Below are positions 49,346 to 60,465 of a DNA stretch of 64,000 nt, piece after piece. The stretch's first letter is position 1. Each line of letters begins with the position of its first letter. The stretch lies in assembly GCA_013399875.1 (NCBI GenBank), contig VXAZ01008023.1:535957-599956 (forward strand), written 5' to 3'. The position numbers were made by a program, and so were the translations under genes. The DNA comes from Gymnorhina tibicen. Lineage: Eukaryota; Chordata; Aves; Passeriformes; Artamidae. The notes beneath the pieces are model-generated. The model did no database searches. It had not been told where the DNA came from and saw nothing but the letters and a program-made list of their open reading frames with translations.

Positions 49346-51309
49346 TTCTCTTAATTTGCATGACAAGTAGGGAAAGTTGCTTAGGAAAAATCAATAACAG
49401 TAATCCCCTGTAGTGCCTTTAGTCAGCCCTGTATCAGTTTGGCTTCCAGAAGGAAAAACTCTTCAAAGTTGCAAACTCTTAGCCACCTGAAGTACACTGC
49501 AATTAAATTTGGGGACAAAATAAAGAGTGTGGCTTGATCTTTGTGCATGATTTTTACTGGAGCCTCCAACATCCCCAAATTAGGGCCATGTTCAGCTTGG
49601 GCTAAATGCTGCACAAAACCAAAGAAGCAGTGGACTAAGAAAAAAAAGGTTAATAGCAAGTATCTTGCAATCCTTTCCCACAATTTTCTATTTTATCAAG
49701 AGTGGCTTGTGGGAGGGGCTATTTTATATAAACTTTATTTTATGCAAATATCTGTTGTTCCGGAACAAGACTGGATATTGCTACGATTTCTGTGTTTGTA
49801 CTAGGGCACAAAGCATGACCAGTGCTGGTGTTCCTGTTGCTGAACGCCATAGTCTTGGCTGGACTGTCTCCTGACAATGATCTCTGGCACTAAGCCATGG
49901 CTGGGGATTTCCTAAAGGAGTTGCCAGCTAGGCATGGATCAAGCTCATTCCAGGGATGTGCCAGCACTTAAAATGATGCATGATGTGTTTGGCCCTGTTT
50001 CATTTACTGTTGGAGATCTCGCAAAGTGTCTGAAGCATTGCCCTGGTCTGAGTGCACTCCAGTGCTATGTGGGAGAGACACACTCTGTGGTGTTTACAGT
50101 CCTAGACATCTTATCTTCTTCCCTGTCGTCCCTTCAGGAAATCTGCTTGTGATGGAAAAGTACTGATGGTAGATTTAGGTAGGAGTTATATCTCTGCCAG
50201 TGAAACCCTGGGTATTCTAGCACAGCCAAGTAAGAATATCTAGACAAATGAACACAAGGGTTTAATGGTCTGCTATTGCTTGTGTTGTTGCACATGTGGA
50301 GTTATATTTGCAGTTCTCAGCTCTAAGGGCTGGAGTCATCTTCCCTTTGCATTGTGATTTCCTACCAGGTAAGACCTGTGAGCACACTGTATTCCCTCGC
50401 TATCCACACTTGGAGTCTAGGAAAGATGAAATCTGATGGAAAACAGTCATGGTGACCTCTATGCAGATGTTATAATCTGGTCTATGAGGTTATGAGGGCT
50501 GCAGGAAACACCATGGGATCCCCGTAGTAAAGACAGAGACTTACAGGCATGGCATCCAGGGATAATTAGTTACCATGTGACAGTGGTAATGCATTAGTCT
50601 GATAGTGTTAATGAAATGTGCCAAATTAAATGTTGAGAGGAAGTGGATGTTGTCAGTGCACCAAATTTTCAGCCCTCAGATTTTTTCTAAATGACTCCGA
50701 ACACTGCTAGAGGCAATCCATGTACTTGCTTAAAAATACTTCAAAAATACTGAACATCCTGCTGTGTCTTTGTCAACAGTAACTGAAAAGATGAACCCAA
50801 ACCATGCCTAAATACCACCTAATTCAATCTAAACCATGTTTTAAGTATGCAAGTCCTAATCAAGGTTAAGATAGCTTGAGACTGTTACAGGCAATGTAGT
50901 AGTAAGTATTAATGATTTGTTTCCATGATTTGTATAGACTATTGTGCTGGAAAAGTGGGAATGTGGTTTCAAGTGACGTGAGTTCTCCCTTGGAAATGCT
51001 CTTCATCAATATCCATCCTCCTTTTTTACTAGCATAACTTTTTCAATACTACAAATTTATTCCTTATTCCTTATTATGTATAATTTTATATATTCTATAT
51101 ATTCTTTTCTAATAATGAGAATGTAGGATATCTAATGAGGAGTCTCAGGTGCAAAAGCAGAAAAATTTAGACTTAAAAAAATCACAAGAGGCCATAAAGT
51201 TGATTTAGAAGCACATTGTTAACTGAGTTAATACTTTTTCCACTTTGATACCATTCTGTGGAAGGATCTAGAAATCACCAGGTAATTCTTCTGAAATATT
51301 ATTTTTTCC
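49346..51309. other. unique AT-rich non-coding DNA
   Basis: No gene or recognised repeat. Frames at 49423-49874 overlap on both strands and lack domains. Confidence 0.5.
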
Positions 51310-51786
51310 TCTGTTGATGTTTTACCAGGCTGAGGGAGGTGATCCTTCCCCTCTCCTCAGCCCTGGCGAAACACATCAGGAGTGCTGGGTCTATTGCTGG
51401 GCTCCCCAGCAGACATGGAAATATTGGAGTGAATCCAGTGAAGGGCATGAACAGGACAAAGTAGTTGGAGCATCTGATGTTTGAAGAGAGGCTAAGAGAG
51501 CTACAGCCAGACACTTGTTGGTGGTATCCTGTTAAAGGATGAGAAGCTGCAGGCACAAACCAAAATAAAGGAAATTCAATTTAAACATTAGAAAATCTCT
51601 TTTACTATAAGGGTTTATGAGCAATAACACAAGTGGCCCAAAGAAGTTGCAGAGTCTCTCTCCTTGGAGTTATTCAAAACTGACTGGATGTGGTCCTGGG
51701 CAGCCTGTTCTTCTTGATTCTCCTTGATTAGACAAGTCAATCTCCAAAGAGGCCTTCTGACCTCATCTACTCTCTGATTCTGTGAA
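51310..51786 (+). mobile_element. CR1 LINE fragment (ORF2 end plus 3' UTR)
   Basis: GAGGGAGGTGATCCTTCCCCTC, CAGGAGTGCTGGGTCTATTGCTGGGCTCCCCAG, GTCCAG-like GAATCCAGTGAAGGGC, TTGAAGAGAGGCTAAGAGAG and the 3' block GCAGAGTCTCTCTCCTTGGAGTTATTCAAAACTGACTGGA follow the order of a CR1 ORF2 terminus and 3' UTR. It ends in CTCTGATTCTGTGAA. A stretch equivalent to the TAGACAAGTC...TCCAAAGAGGCCTTCTGACC region is rearranged relative to the usual tail. The frame is broken by stops and indels, so it encodes nothing functional. It is about 480 bases and 5'-truncated. Confidence 0.88.
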
Positions 51787-53290
51787 ACTGATTTTAGTGA
51801 GAATTCCAACAGTCAAGGATCTCTTCCTTGTTGTGATACTGATATTTTTGCCCTGAAAAAAATACCATACTTCTTGCAGTTCTCATATAGTTTCAATAAT
51901 CCTACTAAATGGACTGCTATTGCGGTTTATAATTTGCCTTTTTAGGACTCCATGATAAACATGGCACATGTGTACACAAAGTCTATATCTATGCAACTAA
52001 ATCAGTCATGTTATTCACTGGCACTGAGGCAAACTGGAATGAAGTGATTGGAATTCACATTGTTCAACTGTCCTACCTTCCAAACAGGATGGCCCCATCC
52101 CAGCTGCCCACTGGAGTGCTTGGCCCATTCTATCTCCTAGACCGTGCCCAGGCATTCTCTTGGATGGGACTAATGATGTACTGGGATCATTTCAGCTATT
52201 TAGCAGTGTAAGTTACCAGTTGCCAGCCTTTGTGAAGCACTGCATAATTTGTACGTGTAGAGCCACCCATACAGACCTGTGTTCTGTTTTTTAGAGATTG
52301 TTGTATTAATTGAAAAATAAAGAATAAAACTGTGATGCTTTAGTAAAAGAAACTCAGAAAATTGAAGCAAAAAATGCAGTCCCTATCCTCATTTCCCTGC
52401 TATAAGCCAATAGTTTCACTGTCTCAGTCATTCCTCAGGTTCATGCTAAAGACTTCCTGGAGGCTTTTCACAGATCAGGATCCTTTCTCTGCATGAGTTT
52501 TCTCCAGAATCAAAGAGATTTATCTCTGAACCAGGACAACTCGCCTTGAATTCAGCTGGTTCCTCAGTGAACTCAAACTCTATCCTGACTCCCACTAGGA
52601 ATGACTGAATTCCCATCTCTTCCTGTTTTCTGCTCAGAAACTTCCTGTGTGGGCCCATTCTAAGTATTCCTGCTGGTGCCTTGGCTTCTTTGTTTTGCCT
52701 CTGGAAATTCTGCACTTTCTGAGGTCTTTTTTTTTTTTGCTTGCGAATTAACTGACTTTCTGATTTAGGTTTTCTCCCTTGCATACCAACCATCTAATGA
52801 ATATAGACATAAATTACCTTATATTGTACCTATCAGTCTGGTGGGGATTTTCTGGAGCAGCAATTCTCAACCTATTTTAATCCATGGAAAATGCAGCTGT
52901 TCTAAAAAGAATCAAAATATGTCTTAGCCATTAAAAAAAAAGTGTATTATCTTATGCAGTACTACTGTAACAGGTCTTATCTGCAAATAAGAATGAGTTA
53001 AGCTAAAATAAATGTCCATTCAATTTTTTTTAATTTATTTTTTTGTCTGGATGAATTAATGTATGCATATATTTCTCTCCTCTCCAAATTTAAACACGCT
53101 ATCACTTTGTGAATTGCCTTCTAATATCCTACGGCAATCAGTGACCAAAAACTGAAAGAAAACTTTTAAAGAAAAATGAAGACATACACATGCTAGGAAC
53201 ACTGAGCTAAATGTTGTACATGAGCACACAACTGGATGTCTAAAGAGATTTTGAAGTCTAAAAGTACAAATAAAGACCTACGAGACTGTT
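51787..53290. other. unique non-coding DNA
   Basis: No gene supported. A 115-codon minus-strand frame at 52446-52793 is lysine-rich near its start because of a poly-T tract on +, and shows no domain. Confidence 0.5.
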
Positions 53291-53364
53291 TAAAAATAAA
53301 TAAAATAGGAAAAGGGAAGGGGTAAGGCAAGGAAAAGGAAAAGGGGAAGGGAAAAAAAGGGAGA
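53291..53364 (+). repeat. purine-rich low-complexity tract
   Basis: Nearly pure A/G sequence of GGAAAAGG and GGGAAGG steps preceded by an AAATA run. No wider element recognised. Confidence 0.85.
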
Positions 53365-56300
53365 TACCATAATACGCAATAGTTCTTTTACACGGTCTGG
53401 ATCGTATCTTTAGTCAGTATGTTCATATATAAAAAATGCATTTGTATTGGCAAACAAATATTTATGTGCAGAACTGAAAAATGGATTTGTTTATTTCAGG
53501 CAGTTTTTCAAAAATCTGTTTCATCACAGTTATCAATAGTAGCTTCCAACAAAATTTACTTCCTTCAGATATTAGTTTAGAATTTTCTTGAAAAAAATAT
53601 TTATAAGCACTTTTTGATGTAACCATATTTGAAGCCTTTGTGGCAATTTGGATATTTTGGCAAGGTATTAATGGTACCTGAAAATGTCAGTTGTTTCCCT
53701 TTCTCAGCTTTATATTATCTCACAGGTTTCTATCTCTATTTCTCTCATCTTTTAATTTCCAGGCATTTTATTCTAGATTAAAAATGTTTGTGTACAACTT
53801 TGGGATAATTCATCTTGATGCTGAAAATGTTTAGCATTTCCCTTAATAAATAAAACATGGGATGTGTCATTTCTTTCTTAGAGTTTGATACTCTTGGGAC
53901 ATGGAGGTCCTCACCTACTCCCAGTCAGACAAAAAATAGATGATTCATTCATGAGGAGGAAAGCTGAGTAGTCAGCAGATTTTCTGAGACACAGGTTGTG
54001 GAAGGTGAATAGTCACTATATTTTAATATTCTGTAGGCAGTACTATGTGATGCTTCAAGTATGTTCATTGACCTGGTCAGAGAGGTGGAGCTGCTGAATA
54101 ACCATGGTGTGAATAGCTACAGGAAGCCAGCAGATCAAAGAGCTATCCACTGTTTAAAAAGCTCTTCTCAGGAGAGAAAGGAGTGGAGGATGGGGTCAGT
54201 TCTTAGATGTCACTCCTGTTGAGAACAGACAGTGATGGAAAGGAAGAAATCCTCTGGTGAAAGAAACTAAAAGGCTTTTTTTTTTCTATTGCAGGGTCTG
54301 CTCAATGTTCTTTATTCTCTGCCAAAATCAAAACTTTGTATTGTGTCTTCTCTGTCTTTAGGCCTTATATGTCTAAATTATTTCATTTTTTAATGGTTTA
54401 TTTTGGTACTGCGAAGCTTGGTGTTAATCCATTAGGTGTATAAATTGTAAGAGTATGCTCCCTCTGGAAGGATGAAGCACAGTGTTTTTGTACAAAGAGT
54501 TTCAGTGTCTCGCCTCTCTAGGTTCACATATTCTCAGTCTTGTACCTTCTTTTCCTTTGTATATGGGTGAAAAGGTGTGAGAAAAGAAACTGTGTTAAGT
54601 GAGAGAATCTGTTAGTAAATCCCCAGTATAGCTGCACAAAATGATCAGCAGCTGTAACCCAAATAAATGTAGCAATTTCACAGCACACTACTGCTCACCA
54701 GAGAGTATATACCGATATTCTCTGAGTATTCAGCCAAACCATTTTATACCAGTGCTTGCAAACTTCTCCTCAGGAATATTTACCATTTGGCTAGAGCTCC
54801 TCAAACACAAAGGGAAGATGAGAGGGAAGAGAAAAAGCAAAGGAACATAGTGCAAGGAGAGCCAGTTAGTAAGTAAATCCACTCTGTCTCTTGAACAAAA
54901 AGTAATTGCTTCACAGGTGTGCACAGAAAAAGCTGCAGTTATAACATAACTAGAAGGTTAACTATTTAAAAAGTCTTTTCAAAGAACATTTAGATTAGGG
55001 AGCCTTTCTTCAGTTCAAAGCTCCTGCTGCTGGTTTATGAGTCCAAAGTGAGGAAGCAAGCTATTCTTTGCTTAATGTGATCATTTTAATAGCTAAGCCA
55101 TTTCTAACTTTGCTTTTATAGATATCATGGCTCCAGTCTCTGCTGATCTGGATGCTTTTTGCATACCTGTATATGTGTCATAAAAGTATTTGGCTACCAG
55201 TTACTGGGGTGAGGAGAAAACACCCCCAAAAAAATTCTCTTGCAAGGCTCAGATTATACATTTCTCACCAACATGTTCAGTATAAGACATGCAAAGAGAC
55301 ATCTTTAGTCTAATAAATGTTTTACAAAACAATCTAACAATATTTATATAAACTTCTGATTATATGAAAGAAATTTTAAAACCAATTTTATTTATTAATT
55401 TCCTTTTCTATTTGAAACTCTATATCTTACCTACATTGATGTACTGCGATTTTTGTCCTACTCATCTGCAAGACAATATCAGGAAGTCTCATCCAATGTG
55501 TGAAAAGCAAGACTCCTACATTTGTCAATTAGTGGAAGAGACCATTTAAAGCCATGTGTCTTCTTCTGTTCACATCTCCTGCTGAAATAATTTATTAGCA
55601 GTCATCTTGCAAACGTGGGACTCAAACAGAGGGCCTTATAATATTTGTGCAAATTGCAAATGTCTTCATAAAGGATATAAATAATATTCTCCTGTGCTTA
55701 CAGTCCCTTATCATACACTGTCTAGGACAGCAACTCTCTGCAAAGACAGATCATTAGCCTGTGGTTCTGTGGTATGATACCATATATGAAGAAGAAGACA
55801 GAAGAAAAGAGCCCAGATCACTGCAGAGCTCTGTTTTTCACTCTAGCTGTCTGAGGCAGATTCAAAGCAATAATGTCTCAAATCCTGTCAGAGCCTTGAT
55901 TTCATCAGTGGTGCTTGGTTGTTGCTTAATTAACACACTTTACAACATTCTGAACACCACATGGACCAGGAGTCACAATCTTACATATGGGGTGATGAAA
56001 CACCAGTAGACAGGGGTTTCTGTCCTGAATTTTGTTTCTGTAGCGTGTCCTAGTTCCATAATGACTCATTTCTGTAAATAAATCACATAACACTCACTTC
56101 CCAATAAACGGGTATTTACCAGCCTGAGGTTATCAACACTATGGTTTTCTCTCATTTCTTTATGTCCATATGGTAAAGTCCTAGTATAAATTTTATTTTA
56201 TCCTTTACAGACCTCTGTTTCAGTTCATTTTAAGTGACTAATTTGCCTAAGCAGCCTTCAGTTTGCCTTGGAACTTTTTCAGCTGAACATGGTAAGAAAA

Positions 56301-57297
56301 TAAAAGAATGTATATGATCTATTTAAATAATTGCCCCTTAACATCTCCAAAACTATGCAGAGTATTTTTCTAAGCAGCAATAATGCCCAGTACTCATTTT
56401 CTGCCTATTTTGTCCTTTGTCCTCATTTCTGTAACTGAGCCCACTGTCATCTGGTAGAAATATTTACCAGTTGGATCTGAATTGGCCTGGTAACAGTGAG
56501 AGCACATCTGGAGTCTAGACTCAGCGGCTCTATGGGCAGGGTCATATCTCTGTGCTCCATCAGCCCCAGCGCCTATTTCTGTTTACATAGGTGGTGTGCG
56601 GCATCATCTGTTTCAGTTGTCAGACACTGCCAGCCCCCCGCACCCAGTCGCCCCCTCCCCTTCTCCCTGACCCTACACCATCCCACTACTATCAGCTGGA
56701 GACAGGAAGCAGGAGACCACTGGCACACACAGTGGGAGAAGAGGGGGAAGAAAATCCCTGGATCTTATAAAATCCAGCATTATCTGTGTATCTGAGCTAC
56801 ACTTCAGCTCCATGGGATTCAGCTGAGAGCAATACCTTTGTCTGATATGGCAGGAGGCTGCATCAAATATGCAAGGGACAGAATAATCTCTTGGTACATG
56901 AAGAAGTATGCTTTAAAGTCTTTAAAAAGTCTTTTGGTTTGGTTTTTTTCCCTCCTCTTCTCCTAATTGAAATTGTGTGCTTCAACCTCTTGGACTTCAA
57001 ACTAGAAAATGTTGTAACATTTTCTGAGTACTACTGTTTACCTGAAGAAAGAGACTAAAATAAGCTTAGAAATTGTGTCATGACAAAAAATATAGTCAAA
57101 AAAGTTTGCTGTGACAAGAACTGTGTCTCATAACACTTAAATTTCTGTAATGTGCGAGGTAGCTTGTGTGTGTTTAAGAATTATGCAATACTTCATTAAC
57201 GATTCTTTAAAACTGTATGATACAATTTTCTTTTCATCACTCATTGAAAAATGACTCAGTCCCAAAGAGTAGGAACTATCTCATCAAAATATTAGTA
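53365..57297. other. unique AT-rich non-coding DNA
   Basis: No gene or repeat recognised in about 3.9 kb. 56.5-56.75 kb is GC-richer but matches no family I know. Confidence 0.5.
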
Positions 57298-57614
57298 TGT
57301 TGTGGTTGATTGACCTTGGCTGGATGCCAGGTGTACACCAAGCTGTGCTATCTCTTCCCTCCTCAGCAGCATGAGGGTGGGGGTGAGAATATAAGACAAA
57401 CAAAACTTGTGGGTCAAGATAAAGGCAGTTTAATAAACCAAAAGCAAAGGGCATGCATGGAAGCTAAGGAAAACAAAAGATTTATTCTCTACTTCTGTGT
57501 TCACTTCCATTTCCTGAGAAGTAGGGCTTGCTCTGGAACATAAATGTTGTCATAGTGAATGCTTCACACCCCTCCTTTCTTTCCAGGGTTAACTTATGAT
57601 TTTCTCTACCTCCT

Positions 57615-57938
57615 TCATCCCAGTGGCACAGGAGGAAGAGGAATGGGGACTCTGGTCACTTTGTCACACATTGTCTCTGACACTCCTTCCTCCTCAGCAG
57701 GAGGACTCCCCACATTATTTTCCTGCTCCAGCCTGGGGTCCTCCCACAGGAGACCGTTCTCTACAAAATTCTCCAACATGAGTCCTTCCCATGAGCTACA
57801 GTTCTTCATGAACTGCTCCAGTGTGGGTCCTTCCATGTGGTGCAGTCCTTTAGGAACAGGCTGCTCCAGTGTGGATCCCCCATGGGATCCCCACTGGGCA
57901 AACTTGCTGCAGTGTGGGCTTCTTTCTCCAAAGGACAC
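57615..57938 (-). other. open frame of 107 codons across LTR minisatellite
   Basis: In the sense strand of the LTR element this frame carries a recurring 15-residue unit, seen as STLEQPVPKGLHHMEG, PTLEQFMKNCSSWEG and LMLENFVENGLLWED. The unit equals the 45-bp DNA repeat, so an open frame of this length follows automatically if the unit has no stop. There is no known protein domain, signal peptide or start context I would trust. I list it because the periodic reading is striking, not because translation is shown. Confidence 0.3.
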
Positions 57939-58030
57939 AGGTGCTGCCAGGACCCTGTTCTAGAGTGGGTTTCCCACAGGGTCACAGCCTCTTTTGGGCA
58001 TCCCCCTTCTCCAGTGTGGGGTCCTCCACA
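57726..58030. repeat. ~45-bp minisatellite inside the LTR
   Basis: The motif CTCCAGTGTGGGTCCT (variants CTCCAACATGAGTCCT and CTGCAGTGTGGGCTTC) recurs at 57726, 57771, 57816, 57864, 57906, about 57958 and 58009. The spacings are 45, 45, 48, 42, about 52 and about 51. Units are diverged. This repeat is an intrinsic part of the LTR family and not a new expansion. Confidence 0.85.
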
Positions 58031-58330
58031 GGCTGCAGGTGCATGTCTGCTCCTCTATGAACCTCTATGGGGACATGAGGGGCACAGCTGCCTCACCAAG
58101 GGTTGCAGGGGAATCTCTGCTCCAGTGCCTGAAGCAGCTGTTCCTCCTCCTCCTTCATGAATCTTTATGTCCGCAGAGCTCTTTGTCTCGCATATTCTCC
58201 CTCCTCTCTCTGGCTGCTGTTAACTACATCATCCCAGAGGTGCCACCTTCCTCGCTGATGAGCTTGGCCTTGGTGGATCTGTACTGGAGCTGGTGGGTAC
58301 TAGCTCTGTTCAGAGAAACTTTTATGAAAA

Positions 58331-60039
58331 AGACATAACCCATACAAAGACGATCACATATTAATGTGATGCCCACTTCTAGAGTCTGGTAGAGAAGTTG
58401 CACAACACACCTTTGGAACTTTGTCACAAGGTATGCAGAGCTTGAGTGGAACACTCAGCCTGCTGGTGAGAAGAAGGTAACACTTTAAATCTTATGTGGA
58501 TTGGCACAGTATGGCCCTTATAACACAATCTTAAGTACAGTACTGTTGCTCTGAAAACAATGAGCAAATATTTATAAGCACAAGATGATGTGTGCCTCTG
58601 TTTCATTCCATGATGTGTAAGCAGGTCCTCCTATTGTTAAGAGGAATTCTGTTCACAGAGAGAAATAACAGACGAATTTCTACAATCACACTTTTATCAG
58701 TAAACATTATCTCTTCTCTGAATACTTGGAGCTAATCTGCTTGAATGGGAACACAGAGTATTGTTAAAGGGGTGTGGGAGATACTCTACTGTTTTTTGAA
58801 TCTACACAATGATGTTAAAGCTTCGTTTTGTTAAGCTTGCTGGGATAGATTCTGTCATCATCACTAAGAGCTGTACAATCTTTTTCAGTGTAATGGGGCT
58901 GCATACAGTTAATGAGTTTAAAAAGTGCTTGCAAAGTATTTTGGTATTGGTGATGTGGCAAAAGTCAGAAAAAATCCTACTTGACTCAGGCTGCAGAGCA
59001 GTTGGCAGACCAGGGAATATTTGTTTTTCTTTTTTCAAAAGTAATTTTTTATCTCATAAACTCTGAATAAAATTTAGAAAAGTGAGACTTGCCGGCTCTA
59101 TTCGGCACATGTTGGAGGCGGTGTTAATACATCTTTTGACTTTAATTGGAGCAGAACTTAGCTAATGCCAAGTATTTTTGAGATGTCTCAACATCACTTG
59201 AAAAGTATCACTTCTGAAAACATACTTTTTTCCAACAAAACGGTGTTGCTTTCAAATCTGAGGGCCAAACATTATCAAGTCTACAAAAGAATGGTATATT
59301 AGGTTTGAATTTTCCTCTTAAACACATTAGTTTGCAGAAACTGACAAAACAAAGCTATTTGGATCCTCCATAAAAGAGAAAACTCAATTTAGCTCTTATA
59401 TCATAGATCTTGGATGTAATATTTTCCTGTATAAAAAGGTAAAAATTGCTCCCTTTATGATACAAGAGATTAGTTTACAAAAATGTAATACCCAGAAATT
59501 ACTTGAGCATGTTTTTACCATACATCATATCATCATAATATTTCAATGGATTTCTATGATAATTCCATCTGGATGTGTTAAGAAGGCACTCAAAAAATTA
59601 CAGAAGGTAAAAGAAGAATAGTTAAAATTTTTTTTTTAAATTTATACCTATATTCCTGTAATTGAAATAATATCATGTAGAGCTAGCTGAAGGAGTATGA
59701 TTCAGTTCACAAAACTTAATTGTGATAAAAATCTCAAATTATTGTGAAATGCTGAGAAACATTTCCTAAGATAGTTTTATTATTACCGAAAACACTGCCA
59801 GACTAGGGTAGAAAATAATTGGCTGCCAACAGAAAACAAAGCGGAATGTATTTGAAATTGATCTTTTCACTCAGTCATCTATATTCATCTGGTCACTGCA
59901 GATGGTGTTAATAGCATCACAGGTAACGTGATTAACTGGGGCTTGGCTATGAAGGCTCTGTGGATGTAGAGCTATCAATCTGCTCATTCTCATTGTCTTT
60001 TTCTGTCTATTGTTTTTGGTAGTGACAATGAGGCGAAAG
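58331..60039. other. unique AT-rich non-coding DNA
   Basis: No gene or repeat recognised. 59.08-59.30 kb lacks transposon signatures and keeps a few CpGs (GCCGGC, ATTCGG, GGCGG). It is noted as a possible conserved element. Confidence 0.45.
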
Positions 60040-60409
60040 TCCCATGAGAAGAAGCTGAAGGGGTTGTTTAGCCTGGAGAAGAGGAGGCTCAAGGGGGACC
60101 TTATCACTCTCTACAACTGCCTGAAAGGAGGGTGTAGCCAGGTGGGGATCGATCTCTTCTCCCAAAAAGTGACAGGACAAGAGGAAATGGCCTGCGGTTC
60201 CACAGAGGACATTTAGATTGGGTATTAGGAAATTTCCTTTGCTGAAAAGGTGATTAGCCATTGGAGCAAGGTACCCAGGAAAGTGGTGGAATCACCATAC
60301 CTGGAAGTGTTTGAAAAACACGTGGATATGGCTTTCGGGTACACTGTTTGTGGTGAATGATTGGACTCATTGACCTTAAGAGACTTTCTCAATCTAAATA
60401 ATTTTATCA
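60040..60409 (+). mobile_element. CR1 LINE 3' region
   Basis: CCATGAGAAGAAGCTGAAGG, TTTAGCCTGGAGAAGAGGAG, GGGACCTTATCACTCTCTAC and AACTGCCTGAAAGGAGG are the CR1 3' UTR blocks in order. They continue with GACAAGAGGAAATGGCC, ATTAGGAAATTTCCTTTGC, AAGTGGTGGAATCACCATACC, GGAAGTGTTTGAAAAACACG and GATTGGACTCATTGACC. The copy is diverged and carries no ORF2 coding. The tail beyond 60409 is abnormal (next entry). Confidence 0.92.
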
Positions 60410-60465
60410 TAGAATCATAGAATTCATTCCTCTTCAAGCATAGAGATTATGCTTCTATGATTCTA
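60410..60465. repeat. CR1 tail in inverted arrangement
   Basis: TAGAATCATAGAA (60410-60422) is the reverse complement of a CR1 tail unit, while TTCTATGATTCTA (60453-60465) is the normal sense tail. They form 13-bp arms. A second inverted repeat, AAGCATA/TATGCTT (60436-60442 and 60448-60454), lies inside and overlaps the right arm. A sense CR1 should end only in the sense form. This may be a small inversion of the tail or a nested minus-strand CR1 remnant. Confidence 0.75.

Larger units (their letters stand above)
57298..58330 (-). mobile_element. avian ERVL-type LTR element
   Basis: The + strand starts TGTTGTGGTTGATTGACCTTGGCTGG... without spaces, i.e. the reverse complement of a retroviral 3' LTR terminus. 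It is followed by GTGGGTCAAGATAAAGGCAG and TTTAATAAACC. Read on minus, these give ATTAAA (57429-57434), a poly(A) signal placed as in common avian ERVL LTRs. Further in are ~45-bp repeats (57726-58030), then a block to about 58310 typical of the same family. The 5' (right) boundary is not clear and no matching 5-bp duplication of TAGTA (57293-57297) was found, so it may be truncated. No viral genes are visible. Confidence 0.8.

Noticed and set aside
52446..52793. 115-codon basic minus-strand frame
   Set aside because: Looks protein-like in composition, but the lysine stretch comes from a homopolymer and there is no recognisable motif or splice context.
57559..58338. Several plus-strand frames up to 134 codons
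   Set aside because: They are antisense readings of the LTR minisatellite; frames stay open because the repeat unit is a multiple of three without stops.
57298..58470. Target site duplication for the second LTR
   Set aside because: The 5 bases before 57298 (TAGTA) were sought after 58300 without a convincing match at a CA terminus, so the right boundary is left approximate.
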